Made by a program: the position numbers and the translations under genes. Under the pieces are notes generated by a model that ran no database searches, was not told the DNA's origin, and was given only the letters and a program-made list of their open reading frames with translations. Source: JAGIBJ01 sp032119795 (GTDB taxonomy: Bacteria > Actinomycetota > Thermoleophilia > Solirubrobacterales > Solirubrobacteraceae). Taken from it: a stretch of 64,000 bases of DNA. Of this stretch, positions 23,337 to 31,471 are shown piece by piece. Within the stretch, counting starts at the first letter, position 1. Every line of letters starts with the position of its first letter. Where the stretch lies: positions 62,001-126,000 of the forward strand of contig JAUMFO010000003.1 of NCBI GenBank assembly GCA_032119795.1, in the 5' to 3' direction.

Positions 23337-24494
23337 GTGACCCGCCTCCTGCTCAACCTGATCTACCTCGATCCCGGCCGCACCGGTGGGATGGAGGTCG
23401 TCGCCCGCGACCTGCTCCCCGAGCTCGTCCGCGCGCTGCCGCAGGACTGGGAGCTGATCGCGCTGATGAACGCGCGCGCCGCCTCATGCGAAGGGCCGTG
23501 GAACGACGTGCAGGTGAGGGCCTACCCCGTCGACGTGGCCGATCGCGTGGCGTGGGTTCGTGCCGAGCTCGTGGGCGTGCCGCGCGTGGCCCGCGAGATC
23601 GGGGCCGACCTCGTGCACTCCCTCGGCAACACCGGCCCGTGGCGGTCGAGCATGCCGCACAGCGTCACCGTCAACGACCTGATCCACCACCGGGTGCCGC
23701 ACCCCGGCCTGGCGCTCAAGAGCCGGATCACCGGGGCACTGGTCGCTGGCGGCGCCAAGCGCGCCGATCGCGTGATCGTGGCGGCCACGCAGACGCGCGA
23801 CGACCTCGTCGACGTCGCCGGCCTGGACCCGTCGAAGATCGACGTCATCCCCTACGGCATCTCGGCGCCGTCGGTCCAGGCCACACCGCAGGACCAGCTT
23901 CGCGACCGCCTGGGCCTGGGCGACCGACCGCTGATCCTCAGCCCCTCGGCGCGCCAGCCCCACAAGAATCTCGCCCGCCTCATCGAGGCCCACGCCCTGC
24001 TTGAGGGGCCACGGCCGCTCCTCGTGTTGCCGGGCTATGCGACGGCGCAAGACGGCGAGCTGTACCGCCGCACGACCGAGCTGGGCCTGAGCGACGACGT
24101 CCGCTGGCTCGGCTGGATCGAGCAGGCCGACCTCGAAGCGCTCTACGCGTGCAGCGAGCTGCTCGTGTTCCCCTCGCTCTACGAAGGCTTCGGCTTGCCC
24201 GTCCTGGAAGCGATGCAGCGTGGGCTGCCCGTCGCTTGCTCCGATCGCGGCTCGCTGGCTGAGATCGCCGGCGACGCCGCGCTGATCTTCGATCCCGAAG
24301 ACCCCGCGGCGATCGCGGCGGCCGTCAGCCGGCTGCATGGCGATGCGGCACTCCGCAGCCAGCTCGTGGCCGCCGGCCGCGCGCAGGCTGCACGATTCAC
24401 GTGGACGGCGTGCGCCGCGGGCTACGCCCGCAGCTTCCAGCACACCGCCGGCACCTTGCCGGCGTCGGCGACGGCGCCGACGGGCCGCGCCTAA
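23337..24494 (+). CDS. GT4-family glycosyltransferase
   Basis: A GT-B-fold retaining glycosyltransferase of 385 aa. The N-domain begins RLLLNLIYLDPGRTGGMEVV. The C-domain carries LILSPSARQPHKNLARLI and the nucleotide-sugar site PSLYEGFGLPVLEAMQRG (the EGFGLPxLE motif), typical of mannosyl- and rhamnosyltransferases. The GTG start is 18 nt after the dehydratase stop, suggesting co-transcription and use of its product. Soluble or peripherally membrane-bound; the acceptor is unknown. Confidence 0.87.
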   Translation: MTRLLLNLIYLDPGRTGGMEVVARDLLPELVRALPQDWELIALMNARAASCEGPWNDVQVRAYPVDVADRVAWVRAELVGVPRVAREIGADLVHSLGNTGPWRSSMPHSVTVNDLIHHRVPHPGLALKSRITGALVAGGAKRADRVIVAATQTRDDLVDVAGLDPSKIDVIPYGISAPSVQATPQDQLRDRLGLGDRPLILSPSARQPHKNLARLIEAHALLEGPRPLLVLPGYATAQDGELYRRTTELGLSDDVRWLGWIEQADLEALYACSELLVFPSLYEGFGLPVLEAMQRGLPVACSDRGSLAEIAGDAALIFDPEDPAAIAAAVSRLHGDAALRSQLVAAGRAQAARFTWTACAAGYARSFQHTAGTLPASATAPTGRA

Positions 24495-24528
24495 GCGCCG
24501 CGGCCCGAGCGGCCGCGAGCGGCCGCGT

Positions 24529-25506
24529 TTAGCTGATGCGGGGTTCGCCGCGCAGGAGTGCGAGGTCGGCGCGGACCATGAGGCGGATGAGTTCTTCGAA
24601 GCTGGTGGTGGGTTCCCAGCCGAGTTTGTCTTTGGCTTTGGAGTAGTCGCCGATGAGCAGGTCGACTTCGGCGGGGCGCACGAACTGCGGGTCGATGCGG
24701 ACGTAGTCCTCCCAGTTCAGGCCGACCTCGTCGAAGGCGACCTCGACGCACTTTTGAACGGACTGCGTCTGGCCGGTCGCCAGGACGTAGTCGTCGGGCT
24801 CGTCCTGCTGCAGCATCCGCCACATGCCCTCGACGTAGTCCTTGGCGTAGCCCCAATCCCGCTCGGAATCCAGGTTGCCAAGGGCCAGCTCCTTGAGCTT
24901 GCCCTCCTTGATGGAGGCGGCATGCCACGTGATCTTGCGCGTGACGAACTCAAGGCCACGACGCGGCGACTCGTGGTTGAAGAGGATGCCCGAGGAGGCG
25001 TGCAGGTCGTAGGACTCGCGGTAATTGAGGGTGATGTAGTGGCCGTAGGCCTTCGCCACGCCATACGGCGAGCGCGGATGAAACGCCGTCATCTCCGTCT
25101 GCGGAACCTCGCGGACCTTGCCAAACATCTCCGACGAAGACGCCTGGTAGAACCGCGCCTCCGGCGCCGCCTCACGAAGGGCTTCAAGCACGCGCGTCAC
25201 GCCGACACCCGTGAACTCCGCCGTCAGCACCGGCTGCACCCAGCTGGTCCCCACGAACGACATCGCGGCCAGGTTGTAGACCTCATCCGGCTTGGAGTTA
25301 CGCAGCGCATCGACCATCGACCGGTGATCGAGCAGATCCGCCTGGTGGAGCGTGATCTTGCCCTCCAGATGATCGATCCGCTCAAACTTCTCCGTCGACG
25401 CACGACGCACCATGCCGTGCACCTCGTAGCCCTTCTCAAGCAGGAGCTCCGCCAGGTAGGACCCGTCCTGCCCAGTGATTCCAGTGATCAACGCACGCTT
25501 AGCCAT
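24529..25506 (-). CDS. gmd: GDP-mannose 4,6-dehydratase
   Basis: Converts GDP-mannose to GDP-4-keto-6-deoxymannose, precursor of GDP-rhamnose, fucose or perosamine. The 325-aa protein has ALITGITGQDGSYLAELLLE, VYNLAAMSFVGTSWVQP, QASSSEMFG, PRSPYGVAKAYGHYIT and ILFNHESPRRGLEFVTRKI, all near-identical to characterised enzymes. ATG 25506 is chosen because homology begins there and TAGGGT lies 8 nt upstream. It converges on the GT4 gene. The downstream reductase or transaminase is not evident nearby, except possibly the paralogue at 22332. Confidence 0.95.
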   Translation of the reverse strand: MAKRALITGITGQDGSYLAELLLEKGYEVHGMVRRASTEKFERIDHLEGKITLHQADLLDHRSMVDALRNSKPDEVYNLAAMSFVGTSWVQPVLTAEFTGVGVTRVLEALREAAPEARFYQASSSEMFGKVREVPQTEMTAFHPRSPYGVAKAYGHYITLNYRESYDLHASSGILFNHESPRRGLEFVTRKITWHAASIKEGKLKELALGNLDSERDWGYAKDYVEGMWRMLQQDEPDDYVLATGQTQSVQKCVEVAFDEVGLNWEDYVRIDPQFVRPAEVDLLIGDYSKAKDKLGWEPTTSFEELIRLMVRADLALLRGEPRIS

Positions 25507-25514
25507 CGGCACAG

Positions 25515-25520
25515 ACCCTA
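25515..25520 (-). promoter_or_regulatory. -10 element of gmd, leaderless geometry
   Basis: TAGGGT on the minus strand ends 8 nt before the gmd ATG, with no SD between. Confidence 0.5.
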
Positions 25521-25583
25521 ACGGGCTGCACCGCGCCCCTGCACCCCCGCCGGGCACTGCAGCACCCGCGCAGAGCAACGGTC

Positions 25584-25589
25584 TAGGAT
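25584..25589 (+). promoter_or_regulatory. -10 element of the GT2 gene, leaderless geometry
   Basis: TAGGAT ends 6 nt before the GTG at 25596, with no SD between. Confidence 0.5.
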
Positions 25590-25595
25590 CGCGCC

Positions 25596-26447
25596 GTGCC
25601 GTCGGTCGAAGCCCTGGTCGTGTCCTTCAACACCAAGGACCTCCTGCGCGATTGCCTGGCCTCCTTGCTCGCCCACCCGCCTGCCGACGGGACTGAACTC
25701 CGCGCCGCCGTGTGGGACAACGACTCACGGGACGGCAGCGCCGACATGGTCGCGCAGGAGTTCCCGACCGTCCGGCTCGTTCGTAGTCCGGAGAACCTCG
25801 GCTTTGGCGCCGCCAACGATCGACTGGCCGAGACGAGCGACGCTGACTACCTCCTGCTGTTGAACTCCGACACCGTCGTCGAGCGCGACATCATCAGCCC
25901 ACTTCGCGCGGCGCTCGACGCCGACCCCCGGATCGCATTGACGTCTCCCCGACTGGAGTTCCCAGACGGCGTGGTGCAGTACTCCAGCGGCTCCTTCCCC
26001 ACGCTGCGCTTCGAGCTGGCGCGCACCATCCTCGGCACGCCGCTGGAAGGCCGGTTCGGCACGAAGACGATTGCGGAGATCGAGCAGCACGACCTTCTCG
26101 ACGAGCGCACCCCGCGCGACACCGACTTCGCCTGGGCGACCTGCTGGCTCCTGCGCCGCACCGACCCCGACCTCCAACCGATCTTCGACCCGGCCTTCCC
26201 GATGTATGACGAGGACCTCGACACGTGCCGGCGCCTGGCCGAGCGCGGGCGCCGCGTCGTCTACGTCCCGGGCGTCACACTGATCCACCTCGGCGGGCGC
26301 AGCGCGCCGAACCGTCTGCGGTTCACGCTGGCCGCCAAGGGTCGCCAGCGGTACTTCCGCCGCTACCACGGGCGGGCCACCGCCCTGGCCTACAGCGCGA
26401 TGAAGGCGCCGTCGCGGCTGCTCGTGCGCACCGGCCGCTTCCGCTAG
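25596..26447 (+). CDS. GT2-family glycosyltransferase (rhamnosyltransferase-like)
   Basis: A 283-aa GT-A enzyme. EALVVSFNTKDLLRDCLASL opens the nucleotide-binding domain. AVWDNDSRDGSADMV, ENLGFGAANDRL and LLLNSDTVVE (DXD-like NSD) follow, and FPMYDEDLDTCRRL contains the usual ED acceptor-site motif. This arrangement is common in rhamnosyl- and galactofuranosyltransferases of surface polysaccharides. The GTG start is supported by a TAGGAT 6 nt upstream. It stands alone on the plus strand, divergent from gmd, and converges on the flippase gene. Confidence 0.88.
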   Translation: MPSVEALVVSFNTKDLLRDCLASLLAHPPADGTELRAAVWDNDSRDGSADMVAQEFPTVRLVRSPENLGFGAANDRLAETSDADYLLLLNSDTVVERDIISPLRAALDADPRIALTSPRLEFPDGVVQYSSGSFPTLRFELARTILGTPLEGRFGTKTIAEIEQHDLLDERTPRDTDFAWATCWLLRRTDPDLQPIFDPAFPMYDEDLDTCRRLAERGRRVVYVPGVTLIHLGGRSAPNRLRFTLAAKGRQRYFRRYHGRATALAYSAMKAPSRLLVRTGRFR

Positions 26448-26481
26448 ACGCGCACACCGCACCGACGCCCGAGCGGCGGCC

Positions 26482-27987
26482 TCAGCTGGTGCCGCGCGCC
26501 ATGCCCACGATGCCGAGCATCTCCTGGCGACGGGTGAGCAGCAGGAACGCCGCTCCAACGATCGTGCCGACGACCCAGGCAAGCGCGCCGTGGCCGAGGG
26601 CGTCGACGCCACCGATCAGCTCGGCGACCGCGACGTACGCGATCACCGGAACGGCGACGAGCTGGGCCAACGCCAAGCCGACCCCGCCAAAGCTGGCCCA
26701 ACGCTGATCGCCGGTGCCGATGGCCGTGACGACCGAGGCGGAGACGAAGGTCGTGGCAGCGGCCACACCGGCAAGCCCTACCACCCCTGCGCCGGCATCG
26801 ACCGCGAGGATGCTGATGAGCAGGTGGAGCGGCAGGATGCCCGCCCCGACGAGAGCGAGCACGCCAAAGCGCCCGTGCGTCACCAGGCCGAGCTCGGGAA
26901 TGATCACCATGAGCGTGGCGAGCACCGTCGGAGACAGGACGATGATCACCTGCACGATGTCGTGGACCGTGTGGCTGGAGCCGTCGGGCATCAGTAGCCC
27001 GAGGATCGGCGCGCCGATCAGGACCACGCCGGCGATCGCGGGCACCACGATCACCGCCCCGAAGCGAAAGATGCGGACGCCAAGCTCAGAGAGAGACTGG
27101 GTATCGCCTGCCCATTCGTCGGCAAGGACCGGCGCCAGCACGATCAACGCCGGGGTAACGGCCGTGGCCGTGATCAAGCTGAGCGCCATCATTCCGTAGG
27201 AATAGGTCGTGGCCGCCTGCTCCCCGACACGGCCGGCAAGACTGATCGAGCTGGCAACGACCAGCTGTCCAACGATCAGACCGGCCGAACCGAGCAACAA
27301 ACGCCCGGTACGACGGGTCGTCGGAGCGAGCTTCGGCAGTACGCGTGGCAGGCCCCCCGAGCGGGCCACCGCGCCGACCAGCAGCCCTGCGCTGACGGCG
27401 GACGTCACGAGCAGCACGAGCGGGAGCGCGGTCGCGCCGGCGATGGCCTGAAGTGGCAGGAACGCCAGGAGCCCGACGACCGACCCGATCGAGTAGGCCC
27501 CCGCCGACACCGCGACACGATCGCGGGTCGCCAGTAGCGCCGCAAGTCCTCCTGCCACGAGCTGCAGCGCGGCCGCCGGCCAGAGCAGCACGAGCGACTG
27601 CTGCGCAGACTCCGTGCCGGCCGGTGGCAGGTCGGCCGTCACCGCTGGAACCACCAGCGCCGCCACCACCGCGAACACGACGGCCGCCAGTAGGGCCATC
27701 AAGACGACGGCGCCGAGTGTCTCGGCCGGGCCAGTCACGCGGTCCTTCGTGAGGCCCGAGACGGCGGTGGTGCGCAACGACTGGCCCATGAGCAGGGCGA
27801 CGCCATAGATCGACTGGGCGATGAAGAACCCGTCGGTGACGGCCGACGAGCCGAATTGCGAGGCGATCAGCAGGCCCAGGCCCGCGACCGAGAGGAACCC
27901 AACGCCCTGCGAGAGGCCCGTCAGCGCCGTGTGCCAGAGCCGTCGGCGGGTGGTGCCCGCAGCGGTGTCTGCGGCGTTGTTGGTCAT
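26482..27987 (-). CDS. Polysaccharide flippase, MurJ/Wzx-like (MOP superfamily)
   Basis: A 501-aa integral membrane protein with about 14 hydrophobic segments along its whole length. Family-like features are the early QSIYGVALLMGQSLR segment, charged loops such as SGLTKDRVTGPAE, and GEQAATTYSYGMMALSLITA in the middle. MOP-superfamily proteins flip lipid-linked saccharides across the membrane, and the surrounding glycosyltransferases support that role here. A specific MurJ or Wzx assignment is not possible by eye. It lies 16 nt after the methyltransferase stop on the same strand. Confidence 0.75.
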   Translation of the reverse strand: MTNNAADTAAGTTRRRLWHTALTGLSQGVGFLSVAGLGLLIASQFGSSAVTDGFFIAQSIYGVALLMGQSLRTTAVSGLTKDRVTGPAETLGAVVLMALLAAVVFAVVAALVVPAVTADLPPAGTESAQQSLVLLWPAAALQLVAGGLAALLATRDRVAVSAGAYSIGSVVGLLAFLPLQAIAGATALPLVLLVTSAVSAGLLVGAVARSGGLPRVLPKLAPTTRRTGRLLLGSAGLIVGQLVVASSISLAGRVGEQAATTYSYGMMALSLITATAVTPALIVLAPVLADEWAGDTQSLSELGVRIFRFGAVIVVPAIAGVVLIGAPILGLLMPDGSSHTVHDIVQVIIVLSPTVLATLMVIIPELGLVTHGRFGVLALVGAGILPLHLLISILAVDAGAGVVGLAGVAAATTFVSASVVTAIGTGDQRWASFGGVGLALAQLVAVPVIAYVAVAELIGGVDALGHGALAWVVGTIVGAAFLLLTRRQEMLGIVGMARGTS

Positions 27988-28003
27988 CGCGATGGGCGGC
28001 GGA

Positions 28004-28591
28004 TCAGCGCTGCGCCAGAGCCCAGACGTTGCGCCGCCAGAACGGCAGCCAGGTGATCAGCCGAAGCGGGAGAGGACGGCGGTGCGAGGGCAAGCGTGCC
28101 GCGATGATCGAGGTGCCTGGCGCCACCGACTCATAGCCGACAGTGAGGGGCCTAAGCCCTTGGTCCACGAACAGCCGTTTGAATCCCGTGCGGGTGAACG
28201 GACGCACATGGGTGTAGTCGTTCCAGAACCACTTCTGCGCGTCGGGCGACGACGCAAACACCGTGCCGCCGGGACGCAGCACGCGGCGGATCTCGCGGAC
28301 GACGGCGGCCGGGTCGGGCACATGCTCGAGCAGGTCTTTCGCGACGACGGCGTCGAAACTCTCGTCGTCGAACGGCAAACGATCAACGACGCTGCCCTGG
28401 ATCACCGTGATCCCATGCTCGACCGCCGCGGCCACGGCCTCGTCGGACGCATCGAGCCCCGTGTAGTTCGTGAAGTGCCGGCCAAGCCAGGCCGAGCCAC
28501 ACCCGAGATCGAGCAGCTTCGCATCAGCCGGGAAGTGCCGCGTGATGTCGCGGAAGTAGCCCGGCTCGCCGTGCCAGTCGAAGTACGCCAT
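28004..28591 (-). CDS. Class I SAM-dependent methyltransferase
   Basis: A 195-aa Rossmann-fold methyltransferase. Motif I is KLLDLGCGSAWLG (about residues 25-37). A motif II-like acid is in YTGLDASDEAV, and the motif V/VI region AVVAKDLLEHVPDPAAVV and RRVLRPGGTVFAS follows. No extra domain. The ATG at 28591 is preferred because homology begins there and TAGCAT is 8 nt upstream. Context suggests methylation of a glycan or lipid-linked sugar; the substrate is not defined. Confidence 0.85.
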   Translation of the reverse strand: MAYFDWHGEPGYFRDITRHFPADAKLLDLGCGSAWLGRHFTNYTGLDASDEAVAAAVEHGITVIQGSVVDRLPFDDESFDAVVAKDLLEHVPDPAAVVREIRRVLRPGGTVFASSPDAQKWFWNDYTHVRPFTRTGFKRLFVDQGLRPLTVGYESVAPGTSIIAARLPSHRRPLPLRLITWLPFWRRNVWALAQR

Positions 28592-28599
28592 GCGCGCGG

Positions 28600-28605
28600 A
28601 TGCTA
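28600..28605 (-). promoter_or_regulatory. -10 element of the methyltransferase-flippase unit
   Basis: TAGCAT on the minus strand ends 8 nt before the ATG at 28591, leaderless geometry. Confidence 0.5.
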
Positions 28606-28646
28606 ACGGTGTGGCGCCGGCGGCACGGCACCGCCCACGCCGCGGC

Positions 28647-29204
28647 TCATCGCCAGTTCGGGCGGTAGTCCAGCGAGTAGCGCAGGTCGCGCGAGCGCTC
28701 ACGCAGCACCCGGGCGGGCACGCCTCCGACGACCGTGAACGGCGGAACGTCGGACGTGACGACCGCTCCCGCGGCCACGACGGCACCCTCACCGAGCGTC
28801 ACGCCGCCGAGGATCGTGGCGCCCATGCCGATCCAGACGCGATCGCCGACGACGATCGGCGCGTCGACCGCCGCGAAGTCCGGGTCGTCGACGAGGTGCT
28901 TGGCCGTCTGCATCTGCACCCCTCCGGACACGTTGACCGACGCACCGAGCGTGATGCCGCCGCGAGCATCAAGCATCACGCGCGGCCCGATCACCGTGTT
29001 CGCGCCGATCTGCAGGTTGCGCGCCGACCACAGCTCGACAGCCCACATCAGCGCGGCCGTCGACGGCTGCGCAAACCGAACGCCGACGGCGCGCGCCACG
29101 GCGATGCGCCACGACTGCAGCGGAAGGCGCGAGGCGACGCAGTTGTAGACGAGCTCGGGCGGCGGAAGGTAGGCCAGCACGCGGGCAGGCAAGCGGTCGA
29201 TCAT
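28647..29204 (-). CDS. Hexapeptide-repeat acyltransferase
   Basis: A 185-aa left-handed beta-helix acetyltransferase of the WcaF/maltose-acetyltransferase type. Repeats run from IGANTVIGPRVMLDARGGIT through IVVGDRVWIGMGATILGG and VTLGEGAVVAAGAVVTSD, ending with the family tail FTVVGGVPARVLRERS. It would O-acetylate a sugar in the surface glycan using acetyl-CoA. The N-terminal 60 residues are helical and unlike the core. Divergent from the GT4 gene at 29226, with which it appears to share a -10 element. Confidence 0.88.
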   Translation of the reverse strand: MIDRLPARVLAYLPPPELVYNCVASRLPLQSWRIAVARAVGVRFAQPSTAALMWAVELWSARNLQIGANTVIGPRVMLDARGGITLGASVNVSGGVQMQTAKHLVDDPDFAAVDAPIVVGDRVWIGMGATILGGVTLGEGAVVAAGAVVTSDVPPFTVVGGVPARVLRERSRDLRYSLDYRPNWR

Positions 29205-29212
29205 GCCGCGCC

Positions 29213-29219
29213 TATAGTA
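29213..29219. promoter_or_regulatory. Shared bidirectional -10 element
   Basis: TATAGTA reads TATAGT on plus (29213-29218, 7 nt before GTG 29226) and TACTAT on minus (29214-29219, 9 nt before ATG 29204). One AT-rich heptamer can therefore serve both divergent genes, each leaderless. Confidence 0.5.
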
Positions 29220-29225
29220 CGCCAC

Positions 29226-30248
29226 GTGCCACGGCCCGACCTCCGTATCGCGCTGCTCGGAGGGGTCCCGCCGCTGCTCGGCGGCGGCGGCTTGGAGCTC
29301 CAACTGCAGCGCACCGCGCAGGCCCTCTGCGACCTCGGGCACGACGCCCGCCCGGCGCACGAGTGGGCGGCCGGCGACGCGGTCGACGTCGTCCACGCGT
29401 TCAACCACGGCGGCGACATCGTCCACTTCGTCGAGCACTGGCGTCGGGCGCCAGCGGCCTTCGTCTTCAGCCCCGTGCTCGTCGTCGAGCCGGCCAAGGA
29501 GTGGCGGACGCGCGTCGGCCGGTTCCTGCCCGTGCCGGCGTTCCCGGCGCGCGCCATCCGCACGCTGGTCGGCAAGGCCGACGTGACCGTCGGCCTCACG
29601 CGCTGGGAAGCCGACCTCATGATGCAGCTCGGCGGCGTCGACGCGGCCCGCGTGGCCGTCGTACCCAACGGCGTCGACGCCGCCGAGCCAGCCCCGGCGG
29701 GCAACGTGCCGCCGCTGCCGCATGGGCCGTATGTGGTGAGCGTCGGGGGCGTCTCCCCGCGCAAGCGACAGCTCGACGTCGCCCGGGCCCTGACGGACAG
29801 CGGCATCGCCTACGTGATCGTTGGCGGCGCCGACGACGGGACGAGTCCCGACGAGGTGCGCCGCGCCGCGGCTGCCACCGGCGGAAGCTGGCTCGGTGAG
29901 ATCGCGGATCCGGCGGTGGTGCGCGCCATCGTCGAGGGTGCCGCCGCGCACGTTCAGCTCAGCCACCGCGAGGGCCAGAGCTTGGCCGTGCTCGAGGCGC
30001 TGGCGGCTGGGACGCCGGTGATCGCCAGCGACCTGCCCAGCCACCAAGAGCTGGCGACGGCGCACTCCGGATGGGTGCGGATCGTGGACGGCCCGGCCGA
30101 CGTCGTCGTGGCGGCCCGAGCGCTTGCCGCGCATGCTCCCAGCGGCGCAACCCCAGCGATCGCCACATGGGCCGACGTGGCCAGCCAGCTCGTCGACGTC
30201 TACCGGGCCGCTGCCGCGCGCGGCGCCCGAACCGGGCAGGATCGGTAG
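29226..30248 (+). CDS. GT4-family glycosyltransferase
   Basis: A 340-aa GT-B enzyme. It has IALLGGVPPLLGGGGLELQL in the N-domain, VGLTRWEADLM and VAVVPNGVD at the domain junction, and SHREGQSLAVLEALAAGTPV as the nucleotide-sugar motif in the C-domain. The GTG at 29226 is chosen from the TATAGT 7 nt upstream and from homology; a longer upstream frame is not supported. It is followed after 2 nt by another GT4 gene, so the pair is probably co-expressed. Donor and acceptor are unknown. Confidence 0.85.
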   Translation: MPRPDLRIALLGGVPPLLGGGGLELQLQRTAQALCDLGHDARPAHEWAAGDAVDVVHAFNHGGDIVHFVEHWRRAPAAFVFSPVLVVEPAKEWRTRVGRFLPVPAFPARAIRTLVGKADVTVGLTRWEADLMMQLGGVDAARVAVVPNGVDAAEPAPAGNVPPLPHGPYVVSVGGVSPRKRQLDVARALTDSGIAYVIVGGADDGTSPDEVRRAAAATGGSWLGEIADPAVVRAIVEGAAAHVQLSHREGQSLAVLEALAAGTPVIASDLPSHQELATAHSGWVRIVDGPADVVVAARALAAHAPSGATPAIATWADVASQLVDVYRAAAARGARTGQDR

Positions 30249-30250
30249 CC

Positions 30251-31471
30251 ATGCGGATCCTCCACCTCTGCCCCGAGATCCCCGAACTCCACGGCACCGG
30301 CGGCGGCCGCCGCGAGTGGGAGATCGTCTGCGGCCTGCATGACCGCGGGCACGAGGTCACGGTGATCTCGGTCGGTCGGCGCGACCAGCAAGGCGCCGTC
30401 GATGCGCTGCGTGCCAAAGGCATCGAGGCAATCGTCGCCATCCGGCCCGAGCCGCAGTGGAAGGAGGCGCTCCTCGTCGGTGCCCGTGCGCCGCGGACGC
30501 TCGGCGTGCTCGCCACCGGCGCCTTCCACAACTACCAAGGGGCGGTCTTTGCCGAAGAGATCCGCCGCCCCGTGGAGCGCTGGCTGCAGGCCGGCGGCAC
30601 CGCCGACGTGGCCCTCGTGCAGCACGACTGGGTCCTTGGTCCGTTCGCCAAGCTCCTCCCGGCGTCGATGCCGATCGTCGGGGGCTTCCACTACCAGGCG
30701 CTCATGCACCAGCGGGCGGCCGAGACGACGACCGGTCTGCGCCGCCACCACGAGCTGCGCGAGGCCCGCAAGCAGGCCGACGACATGCGCCGCCTGCCGG
30801 CGAACGTGGTCGCGGGCGCCGCATGCTCCCAGACCGAGGCCGACGCGTTCACCGAGCAGAGTGGGCTGCCGTGCGCCGTCGTGCCCAACGGAGCAGACAC
30901 GGGCGCCCTGGCGCACGTGCCGCTGGCCGGCGGCGAACCCGGCAAGCTCCTCTTCTCCGGGACGCTCGGTTACCCGCCCAACGCCGACGCCGTCACCTGG
31001 CTGGTGAAGGAGGTCCTGCCGCGCGTGCAGCGCGAGGTGCCTGAGGCCACGCTCACGGTCGTCGGGCGCGGCGCGCCGGCCGCCGTCGAGGCGCTTGCCG
31101 CCCCGGACGTGATCATGACCGGCTTCGTGCCGGAGATGGAGCCGTTCCTGGAGGCCGCACAGGTCTACGTCGCAGGGCTGCTCAGCGGCGCCGGAACCAA
31201 GCTCAAAGTCGTCGAGGCGCTCGCGGCCGGCCGCCCCCTGGTGGCGACGAGCGTCGCGGCGGAAGGCATCGAGATCCAGGACGGTGTGCACGCGCTGATC
31301 GCCGACGGCCCCGACGCAGTCGCCGACGCCGTCGTGCGGCTGCTGCGCGACCGCGAGCTGGCTGCCAAGCTCGCCTCAGCTGGTCGCCAGATGGTGCAGG
31401 AGCGGCTGTCGTGGGATGCGGCCGTCGACGCGCAGGTCGCTCAGCTGCGCGAGATCGTCGCCGCGCCGTAG
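30251..31471 (+). CDS. GT4-family glycosyltransferase
   Basis: A 406-aa GT-B glycosyltransferase. It begins MRILHLCPEIPELHGTGGGR (donor/acceptor loop). It has CSQTEADAFTEQSGLP and VVPNGADT in the middle, LLFSGTLGYPPNADAVTWLV opening the C-domain, and LLSGAGTKLKVVEALAAGRP as the ligand site. The SGAGTKLKVVEA form is typical of the subfamily with PelF/TuaC-like members. It starts 2 nt after the preceding glycosyltransferase and its last 31 nt overlap the 3' end of the opposing GT4 gene. Confidence 0.87.
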   Translation: MRILHLCPEIPELHGTGGGRREWEIVCGLHDRGHEVTVISVGRRDQQGAVDALRAKGIEAIVAIRPEPQWKEALLVGARAPRTLGVLATGAFHNYQGAVFAEEIRRPVERWLQAGGTADVALVQHDWVLGPFAKLLPASMPIVGGFHYQALMHQRAAETTTGLRRHHELREARKQADDMRRLPANVVAGAACSQTEADAFTEQSGLPCAVVPNGADTGALAHVPLAGGEPGKLLFSGTLGYPPNADAVTWLVKEVLPRVQREVPEATLTVVGRGAPAAVEALAAPDVIMTGFVPEMEPFLEAAQVYVAGLLSGAGTKLKVVEALAAGRPLVATSVAAEGIEIQDGVHALIADGPDAVADAVVRLLRDRELAAKLASAGRQMVQERLSWDAAVDAQVAQLREIVAAP

